Below the pieces are notes generated by a model, which had not been told where the DNA came from, made no database searches, and was given only the letters and a program-made list of their open reading frames with translations. Shown piece by piece: positions 54,072-64,000 of a stretch of 64,000 bases of DNA. How positions within the stretch are numbered: the first letter of the stretch is position 1; each line of letters starts with the position of its first letter. A program made the translations under genes and the position numbers. Source of the stretch: Acanthamoeba castellanii str. Neff (lineage: Eukaryota; Discosea; Longamoebia; Acanthamoebidae); NCBI RefSeq assembly GCF_000313135.1, contig NW_004457669.1, positions 1 to 64,000 on the forward strand, given 5' to 3'.

Positions 54072-54474
54072 CTACGACAAGAACCATATGTGAGATGTTG
54101 AATTGTGGTGTCCCAATTACGAAGATGAGAATTTTGTGTAAAATGGAACCGTTAAGCCATTTTGATCTAGCATCAAATCAAATGCACAACACGTTGCATC
54201 AACGTACGTCGTTGGATCGATCCTAGGCGCTCTCGCCTCACAGGTGTCTCACCTCCCCTTGAACGTTCTTATCTTCAATTTAATCCACGCCTTGTTGCGG
54301 AACTGCAGTTTGTACCCCTCCGCTTTCTCCACAGCTTGTTCGGAACGTCTTGCCCGACCGGAGACCAGCAAAATGCCTACTTATTTCCAGGAATTTATTA
54401 ACACGCTTTTTTACCCACACAAAATAAAGGCCCGAACTGTTCGTTACCCGCGCAGCTCGTGGGCTTACTCTTCG
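54072..54474. other. Intergenic region upstream of the CAMTA-like gene
   Basis: About 400 bp between the CAMTA-like start and the stop of the next minus-strand gene. It is more AT-rich than coding DNA and holds no convincing open frame. It should contain the CAMTA-like promoter and the 3' UTR of the next gene. Confidence 0.4.
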
Positions 54475-54937
54475 GGTTCATCGCCCTGCGGCAGCATCGG
54501 CGGGACGTACGGACGCTTCAGATGGTTCCAGCCGACTACGCAGTCATTGCATCGCCAGCGCCACTGTTCCCGTGTCGAGCGTAAGCAGATGTAAGACTAC
54601 TGACGAACCGAGTAGAGCAGAGGCGAAAGAGATCTGTGCGTGTGCGAACCTGTGTGGGCGCCTTGGCGAGACCGAGACTCGAGAGAGGCGTCGTCACAGG
54701 GCAAGTGTCGCACTCGACGCAGAGCTCCTGCCGGGTCGCTGTCTTGGCATTGCGTCGAGAGGCCAACTCGCTCGCGGCTCCGTACAGCTGGCTGCGGTAG
54801 CGGCTTTCGCTCGCATCGGGCTTCACCCGCTTCGCGCTCGGCTCGTCCATCGGCTTCATCACCCCTACCGCGTACAACGCCGGCGACAGCGTCAACTCGC
54901 CCGCCAACTGTGGTGCATGTACTCTCTTGCGAAGCAT
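54475..54937 (-). CDS. Small hypothetical protein
   Basis: The frame is open on the minus strand from at least 55040, but the first ATG in it is at 54937 (MLRKRVHAPQLAGELTLSPA). It continues MKPMDEPSAKRVKPDASESR, QELCVECDTCPVTTPLSSLG up to KAPTQ. A 3' exon reads GWNHLKRPYVPPMLPQGDEP EE and stops at 54475-54477. A short intron starting GTAGTC and ending GCGTAG would join them in phase. An upstream exon is possible, because TTTCTCGGCAG at about 55030 looks like an acceptor. I do not recognise the family. The basic cluster AKRVKP suggests a nuclear protein. Structure is uncertain. Confidence 0.4.
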
Positions 54938-55147
54938 CTTCTTCTCGTGGCTGTTGTTGTGTTCGTCTACGTGTTCGACTAAAGACTGAAGAACCGTCTC
55001 TGCCGGCACAGACAGCTGAGCGAGCTGCCGAGAAAGGAAAGTGCTTTGCCTGCGTTTGCCGGTTGGCGGCAAAAATAAAATAAAACCAAATTAAATAGAA
55101 AATGAAATGAAATGAATTCGATAAAATGGAAACTAACCAACTTGTTG

Positions 55148-55838
55148 CTATGCGGGCGGCTGCGAGGGAGGAGATGGCTGGGCGCTGGGCGTTCCTTGCG
55201 TTGTGGCAGGAAGGAACTCGGAGATGGAGCGGAGTAGCATCTTGGCGTCACGGTTGGCCAGCGATTGAGCTCGCCACTTGCACCAGGAGCCCGACATGGC
55301 GTCGCCGGCGGATCGCGGGACGACGTGGAAATGCACGTGGAACACTGTTGTTTGCTCCAGGTCGAGGTGAGCAGAGCGTTCAGCGTGGGTTGGCTTTCAG
55401 TGATGAGGGTACCCTCCTGCCCAGCGATCTTGCCGTTGTTCTGGATGATGTTGAAGGCCTGAGTCCCGGTGGCCTTCATCAGCGCTCCGCCGATGGCAGG
55501 CGCCACCTCCATGCACGCAGCTGCACAGCGCCGTGAGTGAACCTGCCGACCAGAGCACTCAACGGTGGAGAAGGAAGGAAGAGGAACCGGCAAGTGCAGC
55601 GGGCAGCTGGTCAAGGCTGGCGTAGTGTCCCTTTGGCACGATGAGTGTGTGGCCAGGGTGCAGCGGGTTTATGTCCAGGAAGGCCACCACCTTCTCATTT
55701 TCCATCACTAGGCAGAAGGGCTGCGTGAGTGCACCATTCACCAACCAATGTTGGGGAGAGCTTACCGGTATGGGAGGGAAGCTCGCCATTGATAATCTTG
55801 CAGAAAATGCACTTCGCATCTTCGGGATGGCTCTCCAT
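55148..55838 (-). CDS. HIT-family (histidine triad) nucleotide hydrolase
   Basis: The start ATG is at 55838 (MESHPEDAKCIFCKIINGEL). The frame is open further upstream, but no ATG occurs there. Exons join to give PSHTVMENEKVVAFLDINPL, HPGHTLIVPKGHYASLDQLP, GTQAFNIIQNNGKIAGQE and the histidine triad VFHVHFHVVPR. The C-terminal extension is Ser/Pro/Gln rich and ends SQPPA at TAG 55148-55150. The CIFCKI start and HPGHTLIVPK are typical of the HINT/bacterial HIT group, which hydrolyses nucleoside phosphoramidates and similar AMP conjugates. Four exons and about 170 residues. It shares a 220 bp divergent promoter with the CBS gene. Confidence 0.88.
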
Positions 55839-56059
55839 TTCTTGCGATGTTGCGTGGTTTGCCGCGGTGTGACTCGAACCGCCAACCGTGTTGCAAACTC
55901 CTGTTCTTGGCGGGAAACTCGACAGGCTGCCGCCCAAATGCCAACAAGATACCAATCCTAACACGCTGAGGATGGAGGCGATTGAGATAAATCCAAACGC
56001 CAAGCGCTCAACCTCGCACAAGATAAGCGAGCAACAGTTGAACTGCTCGAGTTTAGAGG

Positions 56060-57208
56060 ATGTCTAGCAAAATCGTACATCACATGGAGGGGCTGCATGG
56101 GAGGCAGAACGACTTCATGGCCTTCTCCTCCCTCTCGTCGGTTGTGGAGAAGGCTCCGCCCATCGTCTGGATCGCGCCTCAGGCCTCAATCGCCGCCGCC
56201 TGCGAGCTGATGAAGGCTCATCATTTCCTCTCCCTTCCCATCTACGATGAAGTTAAACGTCGCATCCTCGGGCTGGTCGACATACTTGACGTCTGTGCCT
56301 ACCTCTGTTGGGGTACGATGCACTTCTTCAGCGAGAACACCGAGGCGCAGTCCGATCGCGAGCTGAAGGCCAAGATGAGCGAGGTAGCCATCGTCGAGGT
56401 GCTCAACGCCAAGCCACAGCACGGCCGGCCTTCGCTGGTGGTGAAGCGCCACCTCGAGCCCGTATGCTCGCTGCTGGACCAGATGGCGCAGGGGCTCCAT
56501 CGCGCGCTCGTGCGGGTGTGGCCCGAGACCGAAGAGGAGGAAAAAGAGGGCAGCCAGCGGCTCGAGTACTATCGCATGGCGGCCCAGATCGACGTGGTGC
56601 GCTTCCTGGTCGACCACAGGCGCAACCTCAATTACCACCTCATCACCAGCAACATCACCGCCCTCGATATGGTCGGCCCCGCGCCCGCGCCCGCGCCCGT
56701 CTCAACGTCGTCCCCTCCGTCGACCACGCAGAGCGCCGTGCGGACCCTCATCTACTCAGTCGAGGAGGGCAGGACAGCGCTGGAGGCCTTCCGCACGCTG
56801 GCCCTGTCGGGCGTCCACGCCATCGGCATCATCGGCGTCGGGAGCACAGGCCAGGGTCGCCTGCTGTACAACCTGTCGGCGTCGGACCTGCGCGGCATCA
56901 CGCCCGACACGGTCCACCTGCTGCGCGAGCCGGTCGAGGTCTACCTGGAGCGGGTGCAGGAGAGCGCCCCGACCTCGAGGCCCAGGAACCTGGTCACCTG
57001 CACGCCTGACGCGACGCTGATCGAGGTCATGGAGCTGGTCCTGCGCTCTCGCGTCCACCGCGTGTGGGTGATCGACCAGCAGCAACGGCCGCTCGGCCTC
57101 ATCACCCTCACTGACATCCTCTCCAAGTTCGCCTCCTTCGACTACGCCCGCGCCCAGGCCGCCGCGACCAAGACCATCGTCCCGCTCTCCCTCTCTTCGC
57201 CTCACTGA
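56060..57208 (+). CDS. CBS-domain protein (AMPK gamma-like arrangement)
   Basis: A rare intronless gene of 382 codons. Four CBS-like modules can be seen: IVWIAPQASIAAACELMKAH to RILGLVDILD, a degenerate second module around YHLITSNITALDMV, LIYSVEEGRTALEAFRTLAL with IGIIGVG and LYNLSASDLRGI, and LVTCTPDATLIEVMELVLRS to VHRVWVIDQQQRPLGLITLT with DILSKF. Tandem pairs bind adenine nucleotides, as in AMPK gamma/Snf4 and SDS23-type proteins. An acidic insert (ETEEEEKEGSQR) separates the first pair. Without a clear beta-binding signature I do not assign it as the AMPK gamma subunit. Confidence 0.8.
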   Translation: MSSKIVHHMEGLHGRQNDFMAFSSLSSVVEKAPPIVWIAPQASIAAACELMKAHHFLSLPIYDEVKRRILGLVDILDVCAYLCWGTMHFFSENTEAQSDRELKAKMSEVAIVEVLNAKPQHGRPSLVVKRHLEPVCSLLDQMAQGLHRALVRVWPETEEEEKEGSQRLEYYRMAAQIDVVRFLVDHRRNLNYHLITSNITALDMVGPAPAPAPVSTSSPPSTTQSAVRTLIYSVEEGRTALEAFRTLALSGVHAIGIIGVGSTGQGRLLYNLSASDLRGITPDTVHLLREPVEVYLERVQESAPTSRPRNLVTCTPDATLIEVMELVLRSRVHRVWVIDQQQRPLGLITLTDILSKFASFDYARAQAAATKTIVPLSLSSPH

Positions 57209-57571
57209 TACCCTGTTCAGCAAGGCGCTGCCCCATTTTCTAGACCTATGTTAGCTTGTACATCCCAACAATCAATGATGTTGCCACCACAACAGCACTG
57301 CGTTCTCACCTTCAACAAAAGAACAGTGGCAGTTGAAACACGCAATGTATTGCTTGCCCCTGAAGAGGTAATGTCACAGAGAGGGCCAGGGAGAGAAGGC
57401 CGGGGACAGCAACAACGAAGGAGAAAGCTAAAAAAGACGTCCAGGCCACGCGTAACGCGGTCGCGAGAACGAGGACCGCGGCGCTCATGAAGGTTGCGGA
57501 TGGGCGACGATGATGGTGGTGATGATGGTGAAGGCAAGCCTCCTCTCCCTTTAATCGTATCGCGAAGCTTC
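57209..57571. other. Intergenic region between convergent CBS and Arp2 genes
   Basis: About 360 bp of 3' UTR sequence, with moderate TG/CA bias from 57230 to 57370 and a (GAT)n-like run near 57505-57530. No gene is visible. Confidence 0.5.
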
Positions 57572-59143
57572 TTAGAAGCACTTGCGGAGGACGCGAGGGC
57601 CCTGCTCCTCGTACTCGGACTTGTTCATCCAGAAGGCGGTCTTGTCCTTCATGATCTCGGCGAGCACGGCACCGCCGAGGAACACCATGTGCTTCCTGCG
57701 CGGCGGGTCCTCGATGCGGCACTTGAACTTCTGCATCGAGACCTTGTTGCCCTTGGCCACGCGCTCGAAGTAGAGGCGCTTGATCTCCTTCTCGAGACGC
57801 GAGGGGAGGCCGGGGTACATCGTCGAACCGCCGGAGAGCACGATGTGGTTGTAGAACTCGGCACGGGTGTCGATATCGGCCTTGTTGATGCAGTCGAAGA
57901 CGAGCTCGCCAACGCCGACGCTCTCCTGATCGACGAGCGCGGGGTTGAACATGCACTCGGGAGCCTCGAATCGCTCGGCACCGATGCGGATCACGCGACC
58001 GTCGGGCAGGGTGTACTTCTCGACGAGGGTGGTAGTCTCGAGGGCCAGACGCTTCTCAAGCTCGAGGTCGTAACCGACGTAGCAGAACTGTAGACGGTGG
58101 CGAGTAGAGAACAGGGTGAGCAAACGACGGAGCTCTCAATCATCTTTTCCACTCGCAAAAAGCTCTCACAATTTTGCCCGCGGGGGGGGGGAGAGAACGA
58201 AAGCGAAGATGTAAAAGAGCGAAAAGAGGGAGTGGGTACCTTCTCCTTGATCTGACGGACGGTCTCGAAATCGGCAGTCCTGTTGAAGACATAGCCGCGG
58301 AGGAGGAGAAGCTTGATGAGGTAGCGAGTGACGTCACGACCGGCGACGTTGAGACGACGGGTCAAGTGGGGCAGCGAGAAGCCCTCGTACACGGGCACGA
58401 TGTGGGTCACACCGTCACCCGAATCGACGACCACACCAGTAAGCAGACCCTGGGCGTAGAGGGTCAAGACAGCCTAGTGCATCGAAAAGAAAAGGTGGAA
58501 GAGTGTCAGTTTACAACATCAATTCAATGCTCAAGATCTGAAAACGTAGAGAGATCGATCTTCGAAATCTTAGGGCATTTGAGGATTTCTCGGGTGCGCG
58601 TCGTACCTGAATGGCGATGTAGGCGGCCTTGAAGCCGTACTTCTCGAACATGACCTGGACCATCTTCTCGCGGTTGGCGAGGGGGTTCATGGGCGGCTCA
58701 GTGAGCAGGATCTTGCAGTCCTTGGGGTCCACCTTCAGCTTCTCTGTTACATCCAAAGCATTCGACTGATTAGCCACTCTATCGATAGTCTAAGCGAAGC
58801 ACTGAAACGATGAAAGAAAGACCAAAAGAAGCGGAAGAAGCTGTTGATGGTGGTGGAACGTACCGAAGAAGGTGTAGTTCCAGACGTGCTCAGCATCCTC
58901 CCAGTTGCGGACGATACCGTTGTCGAGCGGGTAGGTGATCTGGAGCATGGACCTGAGCTTGGAGGCCTCGTCGCCGACCATGATGTCCTTGATCTCGACG
59001 TTGTCGAACTTCTCCTCGGAACGCAGGATGGGCCTGCCCACCATCGAGGGGAAGATGGAGGCCGGGAAGTTGGAGCCGGCGAAGCCGCACTTCACGAATC
59101 CCGTGCCGTTGTCGCACACGATCACCTTCGACGAGTCGGTCAT
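57572..59143 (-). CDS. ARP2: Actin-related protein 2 (Arp2)
   Basis: The start ATG is at 59143 ([20 protein letters not shown]) and the stop follows RVLRKCF at 57572. Key actin-fold motifs are present: [14 protein letters not shown] (phosphate 1), [28 protein letters not shown] (phosphate 2), [20 protein letters not shown] and [20 protein letters not shown]. The [11 protein letters not shown] start and the [14 protein letters not shown] segment are specific to Arp2 and not to actin. Arp2 pairs with Arp3 as the first two subunits of the branch made by the Arp2/3 complex, which drives lamellipodia and phagocytic cups. Four exons and about 390 residues. Length is complete. Confidence 0.96.
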
Positions 59144-59624
59144 GTTTGGCTGTGTAGTAGGAAAATGGATTCGATGTACAGATGGATCGTTTTGCCTTGC
59201 GTGGCTGTGGTTGAAGAAGAAAAGCGACGTAGACCCACAAATGAAGTGCCCTCCCCGTCGACAGAAAAGTTACACCAATCCAAGAGGAGAAGCAACCAAT
59301 GAGCACGCTGCTCCGTAGCCGTAAGGTGGCGGTGGACGACCCGTCACGAGAAAGAGGAGCCTCAACCAAGAAAGAGTCTGCAATCATTGTCCAGTCGCAC
59401 TCCACTATCTCACCTCTTTCACTACTTGATAGGGGGCGGTTAGCGTGGTACTGACTATCAACAGGCTCAGTAACAAGGGTGTGGTGGTGGGTGAGGCACA
59501 ATGCAATTCGAACAAGGCGACCTTGTTGCACAAGCAGCCCAAAATGGAGCGGGCCTTCAAGGGGCAGGGAGGTTAAAAAAAAAACAAAGAGCTACCTGAA
59601 CCAGACGAAACTCACAACAGCACC
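59144..59624. promoter_or_regulatory. Divergent promoter between the Arp2 and LIM-protein genes
   Basis: About 480 bp between two divergent starts of cytoskeleton-type genes, which may be co-regulated through it. An A-run of nine lies at about 59576-59584. No confident core promoter motif is seen. Confidence 0.4.
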
Positions 59625-60518
59625 ATGAGAAACAACCGTTTCATTCAAGTGGAGGATGATGAGCAGCCCATGTGCCCCGGCTGTGACAAGGAGATTTGGC
59701 CCAGCGAGCGCTCTCTTCTGGCACTTGGGGTGAAGCATTCCCCCTCTCTTTATGTGCCTGGGAGTTGTTCCTCACCTTTGGCGAAACCTTTGGGGGGATT
59801 TGCAGGCCAAGTACCACACGGCGTGCATCAAGTGCACAACGTGCGGGATCAATCTCACTCCTCGCTCGATGGAGACCTTTGAGAAGAAGCCTTACTGCCG
59901 TGCCCACCTCCCCACCTTCAAGGCCACCACCGTCTCTGACGACTTCATCACTAAGGCCAACGCAGGTAACACGAGTCTCCCAGACCCACCACTGCTCTAC
60001 TCCGTTCCCCTTCCTCGCACACTAACTTCATCAATCCACAGCCAAGCCGGTCGGCGATCTGAAGAGGCAGCAGGGCATTAACAAGATGGAGGGCACCACC
60101 TTCAACTCCACCAACGTCACAAGGGAGAGGTAAGTCAGGTCCACCTTCTTCCTTCTTGCTGTTGAGTCCGACCTGCAGCCTGAATACCCCCCCCCCACCT
60201 ACATTTCGTAGTGCCGGCTGTGTCGTCCCTCGGTGGGACGCAGAGGGTGGTCCGGTGCCCGACGTGTCCGAGCCCAGCAACGAACAGGCCGCTTCGTTCT
60301 GGAACCAGCAGGAGAATGCCGAGCCCGCGGCGGCGACCTCGCAGCACGTGGACGAGTCGCTCCTGGCGGCCAAGTCGGGTAGTGGGGCGGCTTCGTTCTG
60401 GGCGCAGCAGGAGAAGGCCGCGCTGGAGCCCGCCATGGCGGAGCTCACCATCCAGGACGACCAGCACCAGAAGGACCATCACGAAGAACCTGCCGCTGCC
60501 GAGGAGTATCAAGAGTAA
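59625..60518 (+). CDS. Single-LIM-domain protein
   Basis: The start at 59625 (MRNNRFIQVEDDEQPMCPGC) is followed by a LIM domain split by one intron (donor GTGAAG at about 59729 to the acceptor before GCCAAGTAC): CPGCDKEIWPSERSLLALG, AKYHTACIKCTTCG, INLTPRSMETFEKKPYCRAH. All eight zinc ligands are present. After it come VGDLKRQQGINKMEGTTFN and a tail with two copies of AASFWNQQE / AASFWAQQEKA, ending EEYQE at TAA 60516-60518. LIM proteins of this type bind actin or signalling proteins in amoebae. The neighbouring Arp2 gene fits a cytoskeletal role, which is an inference. About 190 residues. Confidence 0.85.
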
Positions 60519-60614
60519 GCTGCATTGACGCTCTCCGTGGCTCCCTTGTGTACGATACATCTATCTGATAGAATAAAACGTGGAGCTTCAGCCCGAACGC
60601 CGACAAAGGCTCGC

Positions 60615-62228
60615 TCAGGGCTTGGCATAGCGCGACGCCACGCCCATGGCGAAGTAGTAGAACATCGTTGCCACAAGGCGACCCGTCCTAGAGACCAAGA
60701 AGCATGTCATGTCAGGCCTCGACCAGTAACAGTTGTGCGCGGCACATATGTGTCGTACCTGTACTCTTCAACAAGAGGGTTGTATTCGGACAGGTCGACC
60801 AGCCGCACCTAACGATATAGAGCAAATGGTGAGGAGTGGACGAAGCAGTAGTAGGGCAATAGAATCTGCGACAAGGCACCTTGGGGTTCTTTCCCGACAC
60901 GAAGCATATCTCAAGGGCGTCCTCTGATGTGAGCCCAACCGCTCCGGGCGCGCTCACTCCCTGGCAGATCGTGAAACATAGTTGAGTTATGAGCAGCTCA
61001 GTGTACAAGAAGCGCGCTGCGCTGCGAGAGCAGTGTCGTACGGGGCAGTCGCTGCTCTTGATGGAGTCGATGTCAAACGATACGAAGATGGCTTCGCAGC
61101 GCTGGCCCAGGTCATCGAGAATGGAAGCAAACAACTCGCCCGCAGTTTTTCCGACTGTTTGTGGAGTTTGTACACGCGACCGGTGAGATCATAAGTATTA
61201 ACAAGCTGGAAGGGGGCGGGGGCGTGTCGCACGCACCTTCTTGATATCGGAGAGCCACACGATCTTTCCCTTGTGTTCGGTGATGTACTGCGCGTGCACC
61301 GCACTGCACTGATTGCCCTGGCTCGCAAACTCGACGAAGTGCTCTCCCTGGAAACGGTCTGCGGCGCGATACATCGGTCAAGCGTTGCCACACACGAGCT
61401 TATGCGAGGAGAGAACGATCGTAGACATACCATCCTCGATGAGAAGTCTGAAGGGAGAGCCGGAGTGGACCTTGCCCTCCTTCAGAGGCCGAACGTCAAA
61501 GTGAGCGTCGATGTTGATCGCGGCCATGGAGCCCCTGGCACCACAGCCAACAGAGTAAAACACTGGCCATCCGTTTACCAACAGACATGTGGAATGGGTA
61601 AGGGTACGACGGGACGTGAGCAAGGAGACCGCGGGCATTCGGGTACGACTGATCGTTACCTCCGCCAATGACGAATGGAATACCTCCTGCATGGAGCCAG
61701 CACAACATGTCAAGAAGAGTGTGAGTGCCGCTCTCGCCGCTCTCACAGAAGTGGTGTACATGGGGCTAGTAGTGCGGCGCACACGGACCGTGTCCTATGA
61801 TCTTCCCCACCGTGCTGGCCAGTGACTCGTGGCCTTCCTCCAGCGTGGGAACAGCAATGTCGCCCGCATCCACGATCTTAAGCCCTCTGGTCACGAGAAG
61901 GAGGAGAGTCAGTCGCGCACACGGTGACGTCCCTCGGCTTGCTTGCGGGGGCAGTACCGCAGGTCGATGCCGAACTCGGGGTTAACCAGAGGCCCGACCT
62001 TCATCAGGTGCTTCCTTGCCGCTTCAGGCCCGCCTGTGGTTTGTGCAGTGAGCTGTGCGCGGGACTCAAGGGGGGAAGAAAAAGCGAGGGTGAACCTGCA
62101 GCACCAGGTCGCCCGCCGTTGCGCTTGACACCTTCGTCAGAGGGGAAGCCCACGACCACGATGTCGCCCACCTCTCCAGGCACGACAAGTGCTCCCAGCC
62201 TGGGGTCATCGTTCACCGCCGTGCTCAT
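60615..62228 (-). CDS. Arginase/agmatinase/formiminoglutamase family hydrolase
   Basis: The start ATG is at 62228 (MSTAVNDDPRLGALVVPGEV). Exons give GDIVVVGFPSDEGVKRNGGR, GIPFVIGGGNDQSYPNARGL, INIDAHFDVRPLKEGKVHSG, VSFDIDSIKSSDCP, GVSAPGAVGLTSEDALEIC and VRLVDLSEYNPLVEEYRTGR, and the stop follows SRYAKP at 60615. The Mn-binding DAHFD and DID motifs are intact. The usual His of the first site (GGDH) is Asn here (GGGND). The overall sequence is nearest to formiminoglutamase-type enzymes that release formamide or urea from guanidino compounds. The substrate is uncertain. About nine exons, and its stop is 97 bp from the LIM gene stop. Confidence 0.78.
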
Positions 62229-62384
62229 CTTAGTTTCAGGTTCTTGCAAAGAGAAGAGAAGAAAATTGAGAGAAATATTTTGTCGACAAGGTTCACGACG
62301 GCCGCGAGACAGGGACGGCCTTGTGCGTGGGAGTCCGGACCCTTTCGTCATCTTCATCTTCCCTCTCATTCTTTTACACAAATC

Positions 62385-63454
62385 ATGCGGCGGAGCACTG
62401 TGCACGTTTTTCCTCGTCTTGCTCTGCGCCAGGGCCAGCAGACTTCTGCTCTTTGTACCGCTTCCCCTACTGCCTCCGCTCACGGATTGCCGTCGCATTT
62501 TAACGATAATTATCCTTGCGCTGCCGCTACGAAGACGCGCAGTTCACTTACGGCTTCATTCATACTATCAAAAGGCCTGTTCAGCAATGGTTCGCGCACC
62601 GCCGTGAGCTCTGAGACGAACATGGCTTCAATTGCCAGAAATGTACGCCCCCCCCAATCAGCCTCAATGCAAATCAAAATAATCAATTCTAAATCGCCGA
62701 CTTGCCGACACTACGTCCAGTACGCTGCCCCGGCGAAGGGAGGCAAGGGTGCTCCGGCCGCTGCCAAGCCCGCCGAAGATGAGCCCGCTGAGCCCCTCAA
62801 GCTCGAGACTGTGACATTCCCCGATTTTGGCGAAGACAAGGCCTTCACCGCCGACATCTCCGATTTCCCCGCCCCCAAGGACTGGAAGTACGTGTCCGAT
62901 TGGAAGGAGTTCGAGTTCTCGCCCCGAGTGCGAAAGATCGGCGAGGCCCTGTTCCAGCTCAACCAGGTCGAGATGTTCGAGTTGGTGAAGCTGCTCCAGC
63001 TGCGGTTCGACGTGCCCGACAGCGCCCTTATGGGCGGCGGCGTGGTCGTTCAGGCTGCCGGTGCTGGCGCTCCCGCTGCTGCCGCCGAGCCTGCCGCTGA
63101 GGAGCCCAAGGAAGAGAAGAAGGAGAAGATGATCTTCGACGTTCAGCTCACCGCTGTCGCTGAAGCCGACAAGTTCAAGGTGCTCAAGGAGATCCGCGCT
63201 CTCAAGCCTGGCATGAAGCTGCTCGAGGTCTGTTGCTCTCTCCTCCCCCATCTCACCCATTCATTCCCTTCCCTGTGACCGTCACTCACTAACTGCCCCT
63301 TCCCTCCGTCAACGGCACGCCGCACGCAACACAACAGTCGAAGGAGATGGTGGAGAAGCTTCCGTCCATGCTCAAGCAGAACGTTCCCAAGGAGGAGGCC
63401 GAGCAGATGGTTGCCAAGTTCAAGGAGCTTGGCGGCACCGTGGAGCTCAAGTAA
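62385..63454 (+). CDS. MRPL12: Mitochondrial ribosomal protein bL12m
   Basis: The first in-frame ATG is 62385 (MRRSTVHVFPRLALRQGQQT), an Arg/Ser-rich leader. The L7/L12 N-terminal dimer region is RKIGEALFQLNQVEMFELVK and LLQLRFDVPDSALM. After an Ala/Glu hinge comes the C-terminal domain: EKMIFDVQLTAVAEADKFKV, LKEIRALKPGMKLLE. It joins over the intron 63228-63337 to SKEMVEKLPSMLKQNVPKEE and MVAKFKELGGTVELK, stop at 63452-63454. The stretch 62644-62719 (GTACGCC to TACGTCCAG) looks like a second, in-frame intron that would remove IKIINSKSPTCR-type residues. bL12 forms the ribosomal stalk that recruits translation factors. An insert (DFPAPKDWKYVSDWKEFEFS) precedes the core. Confidence 0.88.
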
Positions 63455-63747
63455 ATGCGTGAGTGTTCATTCATCAAATCGACCTACACAATAGACATCA
63501 GCATTGCGCGAGTCACAGTGCCTCATGCGTGTCGTGGTAGCGCAGCCCTCTGCCACCTCTTCCGTTCTACTTTGTTTGTCGTCGAGCTCTTCTTCATCAC
63601 CTCCAGAGAGCTTCAGTGTGTGCAGTTCATTTCTTTTCTCTTTGCTCTCGGCCCGCAGACTTTCGAAAGAAGAACACACAACACACAGCAGAACACACAA
63701 CACACAGCAGAGCACACGGCGCACGCGAGGCGAAGTGAGGGTGCTTC

Positions 63748-64000
63748 ATGCGAGGAAGCTTGGGAACGTCATCGACTCAAGCAGGAGGGGCGAGGAAGGC
63801 ACGCGGACACACGCCATCGTTGTTTGTGCGGACGGTCTGCAGGTACCTGGGGTGCGGCAAGTACTCGTGGACGGGCTGGGCTGTAGTGTGCATCTTCATC
63901 CTCTTCTCCGCCATCACCATACGTCTGCTCGTCATACGGCGGGCGCGCCAGCAACTCGACAACAACACTCTGCAAGCCTCCGCGTCAGCCTCCAAGATGA
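63748..64000 (+). CDS. N-terminal part of a membrane protein, cut by window edge
   Basis: The frame opens at ATG 63748 (MRGSLGTSSTQAGGARKARG) and stays open to the right edge, giving 84 visible codons. After a basic stretch (FVRTVCRYLGCGKYSWTGW) there is one membrane span (AVVCIFILFSAITIRLLVI), then RRARQQLDNNTLQASASASK. This looks like a type II membrane protein with a short basic cytoplasmic tail, as in many Golgi enzymes, but no catalytic domain is visible. The start could also be a later exon. Function unknown. Confidence 0.4.
   Translation, partial: MRGSLGTSSTQAGGARKARGHTPSLFVRTVCRYLGCGKYSWTGWAVVCIFILFSAITIRLLVIRRARQQLDNNTLQASASASKM

Overview
The window reads as nuclear DNA of a free-living amoebozoan, most like Acanthamoeba. 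It is GC- and CpG-rich, very gene-dense (about 30 protein genes in 64 kb), uses the standard code and has many short introns that mostly begin GTAC. It carries Arp2, a RFX factor, a Rab7 GTPase and mitochondrial proteins with targeting leaders. The species call is an inference from this style and content. CDS coordinates are gene spans including introns. Splice sites are read by eye, and exact sites are given only where I traced the frame through.

Left part (1-24 kb). A partial gene with an acylation-type N-terminus comes first, then two identical initiator tRNA-Met genes in inverted orientation around a secreted C39-like peptidase gene. Next come a mitochondrial-type cysteine synthase (+), a large MT-A70 adenine methyltransferase with a tail of ZZ-like zinc fingers (-), an F-box protein (+), a RFX transcription factor (-), a galactokinase/GALK2-type kinase (-), a RBM26/27-type RNA-binding protein (+), seryl-tRNA(Sec) kinase (-) and a small secreted Kazal-like inhibitor gene (+).

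Middle (24-48.5 kb). Three head-to-tail plus-strand genes (ATP12, ataxin-10, a two-SH3/C2 protein interrupted by a 13-N gap) are followed by a 2H phosphoesterase (-). A giant NT-C2/coiled-coil/DIL protein of about 2,000 residues comes next. After it lies a 2 kb CpG-depleted island with a decayed DDE transposase. Then come a gene that joins the ASC-1 (TRIP4) N-terminus and zinc finger to a GH84 (O-GlcNAcase)-like domain, a four-TM protein, a CHCHD2/10-like protein and Rab7.

Right part (48.5-64 kb). A stretch of about 1.57 kb without a single CpG holds most of an intact MTH1-like Nudix gene. It is followed by a CAMTA-like gene (CG-1 plus IPT/TIG) ending in leucine-rich repeats, a small unknown gene, a HIT hydrolase, a CBS protein, Arp2, a LIM protein, an arginase-family ureohydrolase, mitochondrial bL12m and the start of a membrane protein cut by the window edge.

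The genes do not form one pathway. They are ordinary housekeeping and regulatory genes packed tightly, often with shared divergent promoters of 150-750 bp or convergent 3' ends less than 100 bp apart. The most unusual items are the ASC-1/GH84 fusion, the MT-A70/ZZ fusion, the CAMTA/LRR architecture and the two CpG deserts.
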